From assembly GCF_029227915.1 (NCBI RefSeq), contig NC_079881.1:5456001-5520000 (forward strand): DNA of 64,000 bases, given 5' to 3'. Position 1 is the stretch's first letter. Every line of letters starts with the position of its first letter. Position numbers and translations under genes: made by a program. Source of the DNA: Hydractinia symbiolongicarpus. Taxonomy: Eukaryota > Cnidaria > Hydrozoa > Anthoathecata > Hydractiniidae. The notes under the pieces were generated by a model. That model saw only the letters and a program-made list of their open reading frames with translations, did no database searches and was not told the origin of the DNA. Positions 1 through 12,400 of the stretch are shown here, one piece after another.

Positions 1-655
1 TTAGTTTTATCCCTCTTTGCTACGTTGATTTTTTTGACTGCAGAAAAAAATTTGACTTCACAAGCCATTTTAAATCCTCAGTGGTCACTGTGACCACCTG
101 GGATAAAATATTTATTTTTAGAGTTATATCTATGTTTGTTATTAATTATTGTTAATTCTTCTCTTGTTAATGTGGAAATGTTTTAGAGAGCGTTTATCAC
201 TGGAAATGTTGTATAATTTCACTAAGAGAGAAAGATTTTCTTCAAAAGAAAAATCAGTGGGAAAGCCTGGAGGCTTAATACTTATATTCATAAATTAGAA
301 CTGATAAACGGTCCTTTGCTTCAATTAGTTAGGTGTCCCCTCTGGAAATCAAATAGTTTTAAGAATCTCTACTTTTTCCAAAAATGTTTCATAGAAAAGC
401 AAACAAAGCTTTTTTAAACAATGTTGTGTGTTGTATTGTAAAGGCGATTTCCTCTGTTTAATTATTAATACTTCACCTGTTTAAGAAATAAAGAAAAATG
501 TATAATGTTAGGTTCTCTGTATTGTTGTGAAAAAGAGAAAAAAAAAGCACATAAAAATTTATTGCACCAATGTTTTTATTTTATAAACAATTATAAAAGT
601 TGTAAACTATTTCTAGAAAGAGGAGTTACCGTAATGTTTTTTAACTCGTTTTTAG
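1..655. other. AT-rich sequence, no exon supported
   Basis: I find no exon with convincing splice signals and codon content here. Because an exon starting at 656 begins mid-codon, this stretch is most likely intron of a gene that starts left of the window. Confidence 0.5.
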
Positions 656-3600
656 AAGATAATTGCAACCTGTCAGATTGGAATAATGACAAAAGTGACG
701 AGGTAGGTATATCTGTAGTTTTTTTTCTGCGCCTACTTTGAATATAAGAATGTGTCCCAAAACTTCATAACTCCTCCTACAACAATTTCTATAGATATTT
801 TGAAATATAAATCTAACAAACTTTTCAAATATTTCTTACATGTTAAACAGTATAATTCTTATATTTTATTAAATAGCTAGTATTTTCTAAATTATTAAAT
901 GCTTGCTGAAACTCTGTAAAGGTTTTTATTCTGTTGACTGCCATATGTTCTTTTTAATTTTTCCGTTTATCACTTCTCTCAATTTTTTTTTGCTATTACA
1001 AATATATCTAGAATAGGCATGAAAATATAAATTATATAGAAGTGGTCAGTGTTGTAGAACAAAAGGATAATTTAGATTCATTGACTGTGAAAGTGGAACT
1101 GTTTTTAAATAGAAATTGTGAAAAATGGACTATTATTTTACATTCCTACATTAAACGATTTTTTAATGCTGACTGAAACAGGAAGGGGGAGCTGGATGAA
1201 GCAGGGCATGGTTTCCCCCTTTATTCTAATGCAGCAAAACTTTAGAATTTCAATAGTGTCAATGGGAGAATCTTAAATTTCAAAATTTTTAAAGAAAGCC
1301 AATACCATGATGGTCTCTTCACTTTTATAATGATTTTGTCAGCTCTGCATTAATTTTTAATTCAATTTTTTGTTTAGATATTCTTCAGTTTACTTGGAGA
1401 ATTACTTCAGAACAGTACACGTGCTAGTGAACTTTATACATTACTATCTTCTCAAGCCAACAGCAAACCGCAATTTCAAAATGATAATGAATACCGGTAA
1501 AGATTTCTCCTTTAGCACTAACTAAAGCTGTTTTGAAATCAATTTTAAATGCTACAACGAAGTCTGCTTTTAGGTGTAAGGAAGATGCCATGGAGGATGA
1601 AGATGAGGAGTCAGAACTGAACAAACTAGTAGATATATTAAAAGTATGGTTACCGTATTTTTACAAGATTGATGTAACTTTTGTATTTAGAAGAAAGGAA
1701 CTTTTAGCAACACTGAAAAAACAACTTAAAAAAATCTTAAAAATGAAATTGCAAAGTTGGCTGTTTTATAATAGAATTACAAAAAAAAATAAAAATTGTT
1801 AAAAACTTCAAAGCGATAATAACATTAACAATAAAGCAGGTTCTAAATGAAAGTGTGATTAACAGCAAAAATCAAAAATTCGACCTCAAAATTCTATAAT
1901 TAGTGTTTCAGAACAGATTAGCAAACAATATTTATTTTCTGATTCTTTTGCCAGTCACGTTCAATTAGGAAGGCAAACTGTCAGGAAGATATATCTGGGT
2001 GATGTTACCAGCCTATTCAGATAAAAAAAGTTTTCTTCAGCCATTTGGTATTTTGTTGTTTCTATTGTGCGAACTTTAAACACTGATCAAAGAAAATGTA
2101 TAGCATCATGTACATGGAGGCTATCAACCTGTTGATTCTGGAAGTTATTCTAGACCAGCAATACTGTCTGCCTGGTGTTTGCCACTGCTGTCCATCTTTA
2201 TGTTTGCCATGTAAATAATCTTTTTAATTTGCATCACTATGTGTAAGCATATTTTGAGTGCATTTGTTAAATCGATATATGACTTACCATCACCTTCTCG
2301 AAGAAACATACTTTTTTATGAATGTAATAATCTATTTTACATTAGACATTCCAGAGATTTATTTTTGTGCAATTATAGTAGATTTAAAGTATGCTCCTTT
2401 TTTGCGCTTACACTACGTACAATCTGTTTACAGAACCGACTGCAGAATGGCAAGTCTGTACCTGCTGGACTTACACAGGAAAAAGTATGTTAAAACTTCT
2501 CTAATTTTCATGCTAGGGTAATTGTATTGTTAAGTAGCTTTTTCGTTGTACTGCTGGGTTTGTGTCATTTTTGGTTATTTTTTTAATACAGGACTGCAAT
2601 AACTATAATTTTATAAAGAAGGCATTACCCTCATCATTTATTGATAATGTTGAAGTAGCTGCTTACTTCAGAAACCAACTTTGTTTTAGCAAAAAAAGAA
2701 GTAACCTTTTATACCTAACTTTGTGGAATTCTAATAGTTTTAACCAAGATTGTATTTATTTGGTCCCGTTTAATAAAAATAAAAGTATTTTTCTTTACAT
2801 ATTGAAATGTTCTGACCTTTTCTGTGTTGTTTTTTATAAAATTGACTTACCAGTGCTTTCCTAACAAGGCGTTAAAGCTGGAATTTGAAGTGATAATAGT
2901 TATTGTTTTTTTCTTAGAATTCCTTTTAATTGTTGAGCATTTTTTCTTGCCTACTAAGCATTTGCAATAACTAACCCAATCCAGAACATTAATTATGATA
3001 GTTGAAATCCAATCTAGCCCAATGTTTTCTGCTATATTTATCTTTTGATCCCATCACTTATGGAAACCTTCATTAAGTGAATTTTTAGATTGTGTTTCAC
3101 TTTTACTTTCCATACTTAATAAAGATGATGTTTTTCGTTTCACAGCTGACACGGCTAAAGGATGATTTTATCAAACAAAAAGAAGAGAACAGAAAGACAG
3201 AACAAGTATGTATTATGCCAAAAAATTATGCAGTGTTCTTTGTTTTGACATCAAAGGCGTTGCATGGTCTATGTGCTGATAAGGTTAAGAAGGCATGTAA
3301 ACCATCAGCTTGCAATAAGTGAATATAGCACAGATGTTAAGGTCAGTATTTAAAGCTGCAAAACAATTAGTAATTGCAAGCATTTTTTGGGTAGTTTTTT
3401 GTGAGATACTGATATATGTCAATCTTGAAGGAAAGGGGAAATATGAAAGAAACAAAACGTTGTGCAGTTTCTAATAGGCGAATAAAATTAAAATGGCATT
3501 AAAAAAGAAAAAGAGAAAAACATTTTAGGCCAGAAGAAAGCTGTTGTGATCTAGGACATCTGTATGCTTTATCCTTTACCCCTTCTCCTAAATAAGCTTC

Positions 3601-3723
3601 AAATCCTAAAGCTTGATACCATTCATTTAAAATCCTCAGTTTTTAAAGATTGTATTGTTCTTCTAGTGCCACCATACTCCAACTAAAAAAGCAAAGACAG
3701 TGGCACCAGTACCTGTTGCCAAG
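656..3723 (+). CDS. Six internal exons of an unidentified gene (5' partial)
   Basis: Exons at 656-702, 1378-1496, 1574-1643, 2434-2484, 3146-3205 and 3667-3723 each have a pyrimidine-rich AG acceptor and a GT donor, and they join in one open frame with matching phases. The joined product has an acidic stretch (MEDEDEES), a helix-prone lysine/glutamate segment (LTRLKDDFIKQKEENRKTEQ) and a basic PTKKAK patch. I do not recognise the family. No start or stop codon is visible. The last exon ends in phase 0, which fits the phase-0 GW182 exon at 10736. These could therefore be alternative upstream exons of GW182, or a separate gene whose last exon I have missed. Confidence 0.5.
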
Positions 3724-6700
3724 GTATGTAGAGTTGTGCAAAAGCTGCATAGCAACCTGGAAAACTAAGCATTTTTGTTTGAAATGCAGCATTCAGATGT
3801 TTAAGTATTCTAGAATCGTTTATCAAAATGTTCTTGCTCAGGGTTTTTTGGATTAGCCCTGTTCCACATACCAAAGGCTTTTGGTGTTATTAGTTGGCCA
3901 GAATATGTTAACGGCACGTCTATGTGACGATGTGTGCTTTTTGCTACACACGTAACATTTTATTCCTGAAAAAATCTTGCCTGAGATACAAAACTTTTTA
4001 TATATTCCTTTTGTTGTTTTTCATCTTTTTTTTTCATCTTATGGTTAATTTATGATATATCCAAGATGTTCTTCTCTTTTTGCCAATTGTTTCCTTCTTT
4101 CCATTGATGTGATATTTCTATTGTTCAGGTGTTTCGTGTAACCATTTAAAATAAACATAAAAATGCAGATAAGAAACTCTCTTTGTTAGAAGCATCCTTA
4201 CCACCGTTTTTTTTTATTCATTCTTTAAAAAGGGCCTATACATAAACAGTTCTTAAAAATTAAATTTGATTTTACACTAATTAAATTATTTATAATTTAT
4301 TTTTATTGATATTTCTTTTCTTGAAATAACTAAAATGAGAGAAACAGAAATTCGATTTAAGAAGTGAGAAGTGGAGATCATTATTTCATTTTTTTTTCAT
4401 GTTAAGGCTGGCTTGATGCATTTTTATTTTCTTGATAAGAATATCATTCATCTTCTCATTAATTTAATGGTTATAGTTGTTGGGGATAGAGAATTTGTTT
4501 GAGAAGTGTTTTTATTGCTGTTGTTGCTTTGCATTGCACATATTTTGTGTTGTATATTTTATTATTTTCTGTTATTATCTATCCAACCAAGGAAAGATAT
4601 TTTAACAATAAATGAGTTAAAAGATTAGCTGACATGTCATTCTGAGTGTAAAGTTCTTGCCACTTTGACTTTTTTGTGGCTACCACCTTAAACAACAGTA
4701 TGGGTTTCATGTTAAACAAGGCTAAAAGGAGATGTAAATTATAAATCGAAATCACTTCAAGATCTGCTTGACTCCTTTAAATTAACATGATATTGGAACT
4801 AGTTTTTAATTGTTTCAATGTTTTTATTTTTCTTTGGATGATTTAAAAAAGCCACAAGTGTAGCATGGTGACACAAATCGACTTGTTTGTTTATATATCT
4901 GAGTTGAGTTGGTTGTAAGGAATCACTTCATTACACAAACAAACACATAGGAAATGTTCAATGCAGTTCGTACGTCAACTTTTAAAGTTTATTTGTTTTA
5001 AGTCTGGTTTCTATGTGCTCTATAAGCCTGGTTTCTATATGCTTTTAAAGATTTTAAGCTCTTCAAGCACTTTTAAAAGAAGGCAGAGTTTTTTTTTTTT
5101 AAAAAAAATTGTGTTTAAACCATGCAGTAGGATTTTTTTTCTGTCCGTTTTTCTCAAAGTTATTAAAGAACCTAAGGTTAGCTGAGGTGACGTAAGATAA
5201 AACGTTTGACCCTTCATCCTGTGAAATACACTGTGTTTATCTTTCGTTTCTTACACTAGCTATTTTTGTCAACAGACAAAATTACTTGTTACAAAAACAT
5301 CAAATTACATCATTACCAGTGATTGTTCGTGTTTTCCCTTTTCTTTTTTCTATCACCCTTCAAAGTTAAATGCATTCAAGAAATCATAAATGGTTTATTT
5401 TATCTAGATTAATTTAAATGCTCTTCTCCATAGGAGCTTTGGGTATAAGGCCATCATGTTAACCTTTGTTTAATACTTAAAAAAGCATATTTTGGAGTGC
5501 TGTATGACATAGGAAAGGAAGATAGCGATGATTAATAGGGCAGCATTATAACATTTTGATAGGATTGTAAACACAGTATTGTAAAAGTGTCTTAAGAAAT
5601 ATATAAGATATGAGGTTTCATATTTTAATTTGACATTTACTGTCTTATCTTATTTTATTTGTGTATATTTTTTATCAGATTTAATGTTTTATGCATAGCT
5701 TGTGTTCGTGTTGTTAATGTTGGCACACCATATTGGAATAACAGTTCACACGCGATAGAATGTTTTTTTTTTAACTCTGGAGAACATTAAGAACGTATAT
5801 ATATATATATATATATAGATTGTGCTATCAGACATTTTAGGAGAAGATTGTCAGTAGCAGTTTCTCTTTTCTGTTTTTCTTTTTCTGTATGAGAACTAAA
5901 ACATGTTGACAGAAAGTCTGAGAGAAATAGGGAGTCAACCAACAACAGTGAACGACAACACAATGATTATCATTTTTGTTATATTTACTTCGTTTTCATT
6001 ACTCCGGGAAAAACCTGCATAATCTGTATAAATAACCTGCATAAATTTTTTGTTCTAAATTGTGTGGAAATTCTGTTGAAAGTTTTGTAAATAATGATTG
6101 GTTTCTCTCACCAGTTGAAGTTTGAGATGGAGTTTGTCATTTTCAGTGCTATTTTCAACTTAATTTTTACCAGCTTCTGATTTTATTATCCACGTCTAAT
6201 CACACTGCAGTTCAATTATACACTTTTTGTATTTTGAACTATTTATTTTAACATAACGAATATAATTTACACTTCGAGGATTCGTGATTTGAAAGGTGAC
6301 TAGATGTCGTCATTTTATTCATCACTTATATCAGCTAGTTACAGGTATTCAGTGAAATGATGTTTTAGGAGCTATTTATAAAATGACAATGAGGTTGAAA
6401 ACAAACAGAATGGAAAATAAATTTTACGTTTGTTTTGAATGTGAAAGCTGGATTGTCACAGAACATTCAGCTTTGAGTACAGAAACGAGGGTAAAAGAGA
6501 AGTGATAGAAGCAGAAATGGTTTAACAATATAAGGTTTCTAAACCTCCTTGCGTTATCAAGTTAGCGATATAGTTAAATAATTTAATTCCATGTCTTTCT
6601 GTGACATAAATCTTCACTGAATGCTTGCTAATCTTTTAACTGTGAGTTCACCGGGTAAAGTACTGCACTACACTTTCATTTCCCTCATAAATTAAAAAAA

Positions 6701-9418
6701 AATTACCCAAATATAATGTAATGACTTTTATAGGTATTAGTTAGATTAGACATAAAAACATTGTCAGTCATGCTAATATCCTTTTTTTTTTTCATTGTCT
6801 TTCACATACTAATCACTCTCCTTATTACACTTACCATGGTGTATAGCGGATGTTCTAATGAGGTGACATCATTAACTTGGTTTCACGGTCATGTAATTAC
6901 ATCAAGATTTCTTTCAGGCGTTGTTTTTTAACAATGTGTTGTAATTTCTAAACTGTAATGTTTTGTCTGTATTATCATTACGACATATTGTATCTTTTCG
7001 GTATTATAATACTCGCTGTCTGTATATCTGCTTATGAATCCAAGATGGTAGCTCATAGTAGCGTGTGAATTCCCGACAGATTACCACGCTATTACGGCCA
7101 GTATCAATATGCTTGTGATCGTTTCATTTGTTACAGCAGTTTGACACTCACCGTCCAATGAAAATATGTTATTTAACATGACCACAGAAACACGGAAAGA
7201 CTGTTTTGAAAGATTTTGATTTTTAAATACGCTTGATATTATGGGTCAAGACATAACCGGTTATGTTTTGTTTTGCTTAGATTCTTGCCGTTTTTATGGA
7301 CATAAAATCGCTATCAGCGATGAAGAGATAATTCTTAATTTTGATATACACTACAGTGATCTCTTTTTATCTCGAGGATTCTCGAAATGATCCGTTGTCG
7401 ATTTTGCTATTTCTTTATCCTTTCTCTGTCTCAATGTTCCTCTATTCCCCTAACGAACTGTCTAGTTCTTTGCAGATTCGGTATAGAGAGTCTACTATAA
7501 TCATTGTGAGATTTGACGTATTCTTATTTCGACCACCCTATTCATGTTGTAACAAAATTGTGTAAATTAGTAGCCTGCTGAAACACCTATACATGATCAT
7601 TATTTTGCGTAAAGTTCTTTTTTTTTGTCGCAGAATGGTTAGTTCTAAAAGTTGTCATTGAATTGTAGCCATAGCAACCATTATCGTCATTAAATGTGAA
7701 CAATAACACTGCTGTTTTGACGGAAAAATATTTTGGAGTGCCTGTTAAACGTTGTTGGCCCCACCCTAATCAACAACGGAGAGTAGCAACTCTCCCACCC
7801 CTCTTTTTTTAGTTAATGTGAATAGTAGAAATATTGAAATACATTCATAACACATGGTCAAAGTTGACAATATTTAAATTTGAATTCTTTCCAACATCTT
7901 TGTTACAATGTTTTTGTATAATGTAAGAACTTCGTTTTTAAACACAATAAAACCAGTTACCATTATGTTAATTCCTAGAATATTCTTAACTCGTTCTAAA
8001 CTTCTTGTTGTCAGAAGCTTTAATTTATTGTATTTTTTGTCCTTATAACTGTAATAGAACGGTTGCCGCATGGGGGAGTGTCATGTCGTTTTGTCCATTA
8101 TAATTTAAGATGTCACTCCACGCTTTTTTATTACAAAAAATGTACCATTATATTAATTCAATTATTATCATCTTTTAAAACATGTATGAAATTAAATAAA
8201 CACGGTAATATTAATAAAAAATAGATTGGGAATTCTTTCGTTTCACTGGGGACAGTACAAGTCAGAACATTTAATTGTTTTTTTTTTCGAGAAATAAAAT
8301 TTGAATTTAATCTGGTTACGGAGTTTTCATTTCGAAATGTTTGTGCTGGTAAATCTGATAATTATGATGAAATCGTTACGATGGAGAAACGTAAACGTTT
8401 ATCGTATAGTGAAAGTTATTTTCACGTCTTTTAGAGATCGAAACAAGTTGGAAAAGGAACAGGACTTTTCTGTTTAAAGCAAGAAGATAAATACTTTCTT
8501 CGTGAAGTTTACTTAACGTAGATACTACCAGGCGTACAGTGTGTTTTTGTGAAACTTTCTAGCTTACTAGCAAAGTTTTTTGATGGTTTTTCTGCAGAGG
8601 CTTTATGTATAATGGGGTTTGTTATTATTTAAGTTTAGCAGCGATTCTCAGATGACGAACAACGGCGGGTATTAACCTTTTTCTTTTTAATAGCTATTTA
8701 CCGCCAATTAGTCATGCGTGTGTTTACACCTCACTACGGTATACATACTAAAGGTAGTAATCGAATGTTTAAGATTTACTTTGTACCTACAGTTTGAGAT
8801 ATCACGACCAAGTGGTCGTGATATCTCAAACTGTAAGCTAAGGACTCAATGTACCACGTGAATAGACTACAAAATGTCACAACGTTGGCACAGCACTGTT
8901 AATCATGATTTTTAATGAACACATTGAAGATAAATATAGAAAGGTGTTCTATTTTTAAACTTGATGTCAACTCGGTCACCTGGCAAAAAGAGTAATTGTT
9001 AAATTTTAGATTAGTGCTAAATTATGGTGTCGCCACATGCGAACGATGCAGTTATTAGAAATCTTTCTGTGTAATAAGCTTCATCTGTGGATTCTTTTCT
9101 TTTCTTAGCTTTTAAACTGATTTTATTAGTTGCGAATTGATTTACATGATTGCTCTGAGTGTTGTGTAATTAACGAATGCTTTGTGTTTAGATTTTTTTG
9201 ATGTTTTTGAATACCTCGAGTTCTTGTCAACTATAATTTAAAAGTTCTTATATAGATTTGTAGATTTTTATTTGCACTTGAAAATGTATTTCTTTTTTGA
9301 ACTTTAAGAAATATGTGTGTTTTATATGCAATAATTAATTCGTACTTTTATGATTTTTTAACTACTTATTTTGTGTAAAGTTTGATAACATAGATATAAA
9401 TAAACTTGATAAGCTAAT
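3724..9418. other. Long non-coding stretch (intron or intergenic)
   Basis: About 5.7 kb without an exon I can support on either strand. It contains an AT dinucleotide run near 5797-5816 and a 48-bp near-perfect palindrome at 8788-8835. Short open frames here have low-complexity AT-driven composition and no splice or homology support. Confidence 0.5.
8788..8835. repeat. 48-bp palindrome, 23-bp perfect arms
   Basis: The arms TACAGTTTGAGATATCACG... and their exact reverse complement match over 23 bp and are separated by only the two bases AG. The symmetry stops abruptly on both sides. No open reading frame or element end is attached to it. Confidence 0.9.
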
Positions 9419-12400
9419 ATGACCAATACCCTTCAAATGGAGTTCTCTGAAAAGGTAAGGTTTTTCCGAAGCTTTCGTTTTCCTATTCTTACGTATAAAA
9501 TAAGTTTGCATGTATTTTTTATACTCTCTGCTTTTTACGCAGTTACAAAAACCAACTTTTATAGCTACGTGCTTTTACGTAGCTATAAAGCTATATACGA
9601 AGCGACTTCTTTGTTTAAGAACAAGGTCATTTCATAGAAAGCGAGTTCATGGCGTAGCAACAAGATTGCACATGGAACTTTGTAAGCCATTAACTTGTTT
9701 TGCACACAACGAACCCGCTCTTGTATGTAATAACACGCTTATGCGCAACCAACTGACTTTACACTTACACAACAAATTCGCTTTGTACGTACTGAATTCA
9801 TTTTTCTGTTAGATAATGTACTCGCTTTATGCGTATAAGACACTCGCCTTGTATATAACGAACTCATTTTTTGCGTAAGACACTCGCTTTGTATGTGAAG
9901 AACTCGCTTTGTGCGTAAGACACTCGCCTTGTATGTGGAGAACTCACTTTGTGCGTAAGACACTCGCCTTGTATGTGGAGAACTCACTTTGTGCGTAAGA
10001 CACTCGCCTTGTATATACGAACCTGCTTTATGCGTAAAACACTCACCTTGTGTGTATTGAACTCGCTTTGTGTGTTAGACACTTGCCTTGTATGTATTGA
10101 ACTCGCTTTGTGCGTAAGACACTCGTCTTGTATGTAACGAATTCGCTTTGTACGTAAGGCACTTGTTTTAAATTTGAAAAATTCGCTTTGTGCGTAAGGC
10201 GCTCGCCTTTTGTGTAACTAACTCGCTTCATAACAGTAAATGCGACCTCTATTACCGAACTTCTTTTCTACCGCACGTAGTGTAGTGGGTTCGTTTGCGG
10301 CTCCCAGTTATGGGGAACGCGGATCGAATCCCGCTCACTGCCAGGCAGTATGTTAGTGATGAACAAAGTAGTTCTCTTTCAGTATGACTTACACGCATTA
10401 TACTCGCCCGTCATGATCAGAGGTCTGATCAGGGTGAAGCATTCTCTGTTGAGAATGAAATACGGATGTGCTATGATAAATATTCACCTATGTATACACA
10501 CCATCTGGATAAACTATCTGAGTTCATCACTAACATATTGCCGCATGTAGTGTAGTGGGTTCGTCTGCGGCTCCCAGTTATGGGGAACGCGGATCGAATC
10601 CCGCTCACTGGTAGTAGTTCTCTTTCAGTATATTCTTTTCTACCCTTGTCTTTTTAGAATTCCACGTTCGTATTTTCGTATTTTCTATAGAATTCTTTCC
10701 TCTCAAGTGTTTAATTTTACACTTTCTCTTCGCAGCCTAAACCAAAGAACAAGAAGCAGCTGCAAGCGGAACAAAGGAGGAGGGAACTAGAAATGGCAAG
10801 TATAGCAAAAGAACTTGAAGAGAAGAAGAAGAAAGACGAAGAAAAAGAACAGGTTAGTTGTCTTATATTCACTTTGTTAAGAATGATAAATCTAAATATT
10901 ACAATCCATAAGTCTGTTTGTCCCAAGAAAAAATGAAAACGAAATTTCATGAGTTGATGGAGAACCAACCAATTTACATGCAGTTTTCATGTACGCATAA
11001 TGGTGGACGTCAAGTCATGTGTATTTATGTTGTGTAATCACCGTGTATCTTAGGTTCGCAAGAAACAAGAGAAGGAGAGGAAGAAACTTTTGGAAGAAGA
11101 AGCACGGAAACAAGAAGAAGATAAAAAGAAACAGTTGAATGAAAATCGAAAAAAGAAAGAAAGGTGGGAGTTATTTATGGTGGCCATTTTTATTATTTTA
11201 TTTATTTTTCATCTTTTATATTTATTTTTTATTTAACTATTCGAGTTCAGGTTATTATTATTATTATTAAGACTAATTTCCGCTTTTTTCCCCTTTCCAA
11301 GCTTAAGTTGAGAAATAATGTTAGTTTCTTTTGTGTTTTGAATTTTGACCCTTTTGGCCGTATTTAAAAAATGACGAAAAAAAATTAATTGTGTCAATTT
11401 TCGATTGTAGCATACAGAACTGGGAAAGTATAAAGTTCACGTTAAAAAACCGAAATAAGTTTTTTAGAACATATAATTTATAAACGTTTTTGGTGAAATT
11501 TGGGGAAAAGTTTGAAGTTACAAAAGAACCAAGGGCTTTATTCCAGTACAACATTCGAAAGTGAACTGCTTTACCATCGAATTACCGCACATAACACTTC
11601 CCGCTACAATGGCAACAGTATGATTTTGAAAATAAAAAAGGGCTTTTCTTCTGTGTTTAAGATTGTGCGCTACCTGTATGATCTAAACAAAGAATACTAT
11701 TCCTGTCTCAGAGGATATATTCGATATATATATAAAAAAAAATTTACCTGCTAGCCTCTAAAACCTGCAGAACGTTTTGTTCTATAACATAAATCTACAA
11801 GTGACTTCCTTTGAGGATAAAGGTATAAATAGATATTGATTTATCAGATGTCGATCTGATTATAATAACTGCTTAAGCAACGAAATCTAAGATATGTGCA
11901 AAATGAAAAGTCCCGGCTTCGAATACTATTTTTGGTACGAATGCTTAATATTTTTTGTGCGTTATTTTTAGAGAGGAAAAAGAGCGCGAGCAAAGAAGTC
12001 AAAAAGAAAAAGAGAGACAGGAACGACTTAAGAAATCACAAGAAGAAGAACAACGAAAAAAAGAAGAAGAAAAGCGAAGAAAGGCGGAAGAGAAAGCAGC
12101 AAAACAGAAGTCAACGAAGGAAAAAGGTGCGAAAATTTATCTAAATTGTGATTCCGGTTGATATTAATTACTACTAGTCGGTGGTCCGTAGATAAATCCA
12201 CTGGTTCGCCCGTTTCATATTTACCGTAATTTGTGTGACTCGCTACTGCAGTTACCATTTTGCGTGAAAGACAGGCGGCTATTACTTAAGAGACCAGTCT
12301 TTCGAACTTCCTCCTAGCTGTAAATAGTTCGCACGTACGCACACAACTTGATGCATTATTGCGTCTAAATTTAAACTTCGTCATTTTTAGAGTAACATAT

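Noticed and set aside
9739-10231. Open frames on both strands with repeated peptide blocks
   Set aside because: They are produced by the 40-bp minisatellite, in all frames, with no splice or start context.
9765-10232. Possible CRISPR-like array
   Set aside because: Adjacent degenerate units without unique spacers, in a eukaryotic intron.
10278-10345. Functional tRNA gene
   Set aside because: A and B boxes fit, but the acceptor and anticodon stems do not pair; repeated copies indicate a SINE.
11896-12144. 82-codon Lys/Arg-rich frame
   Set aside because: It overlaps GW182 exon 4 (11972-12126) in another frame; the exon frame has matching splice phases.
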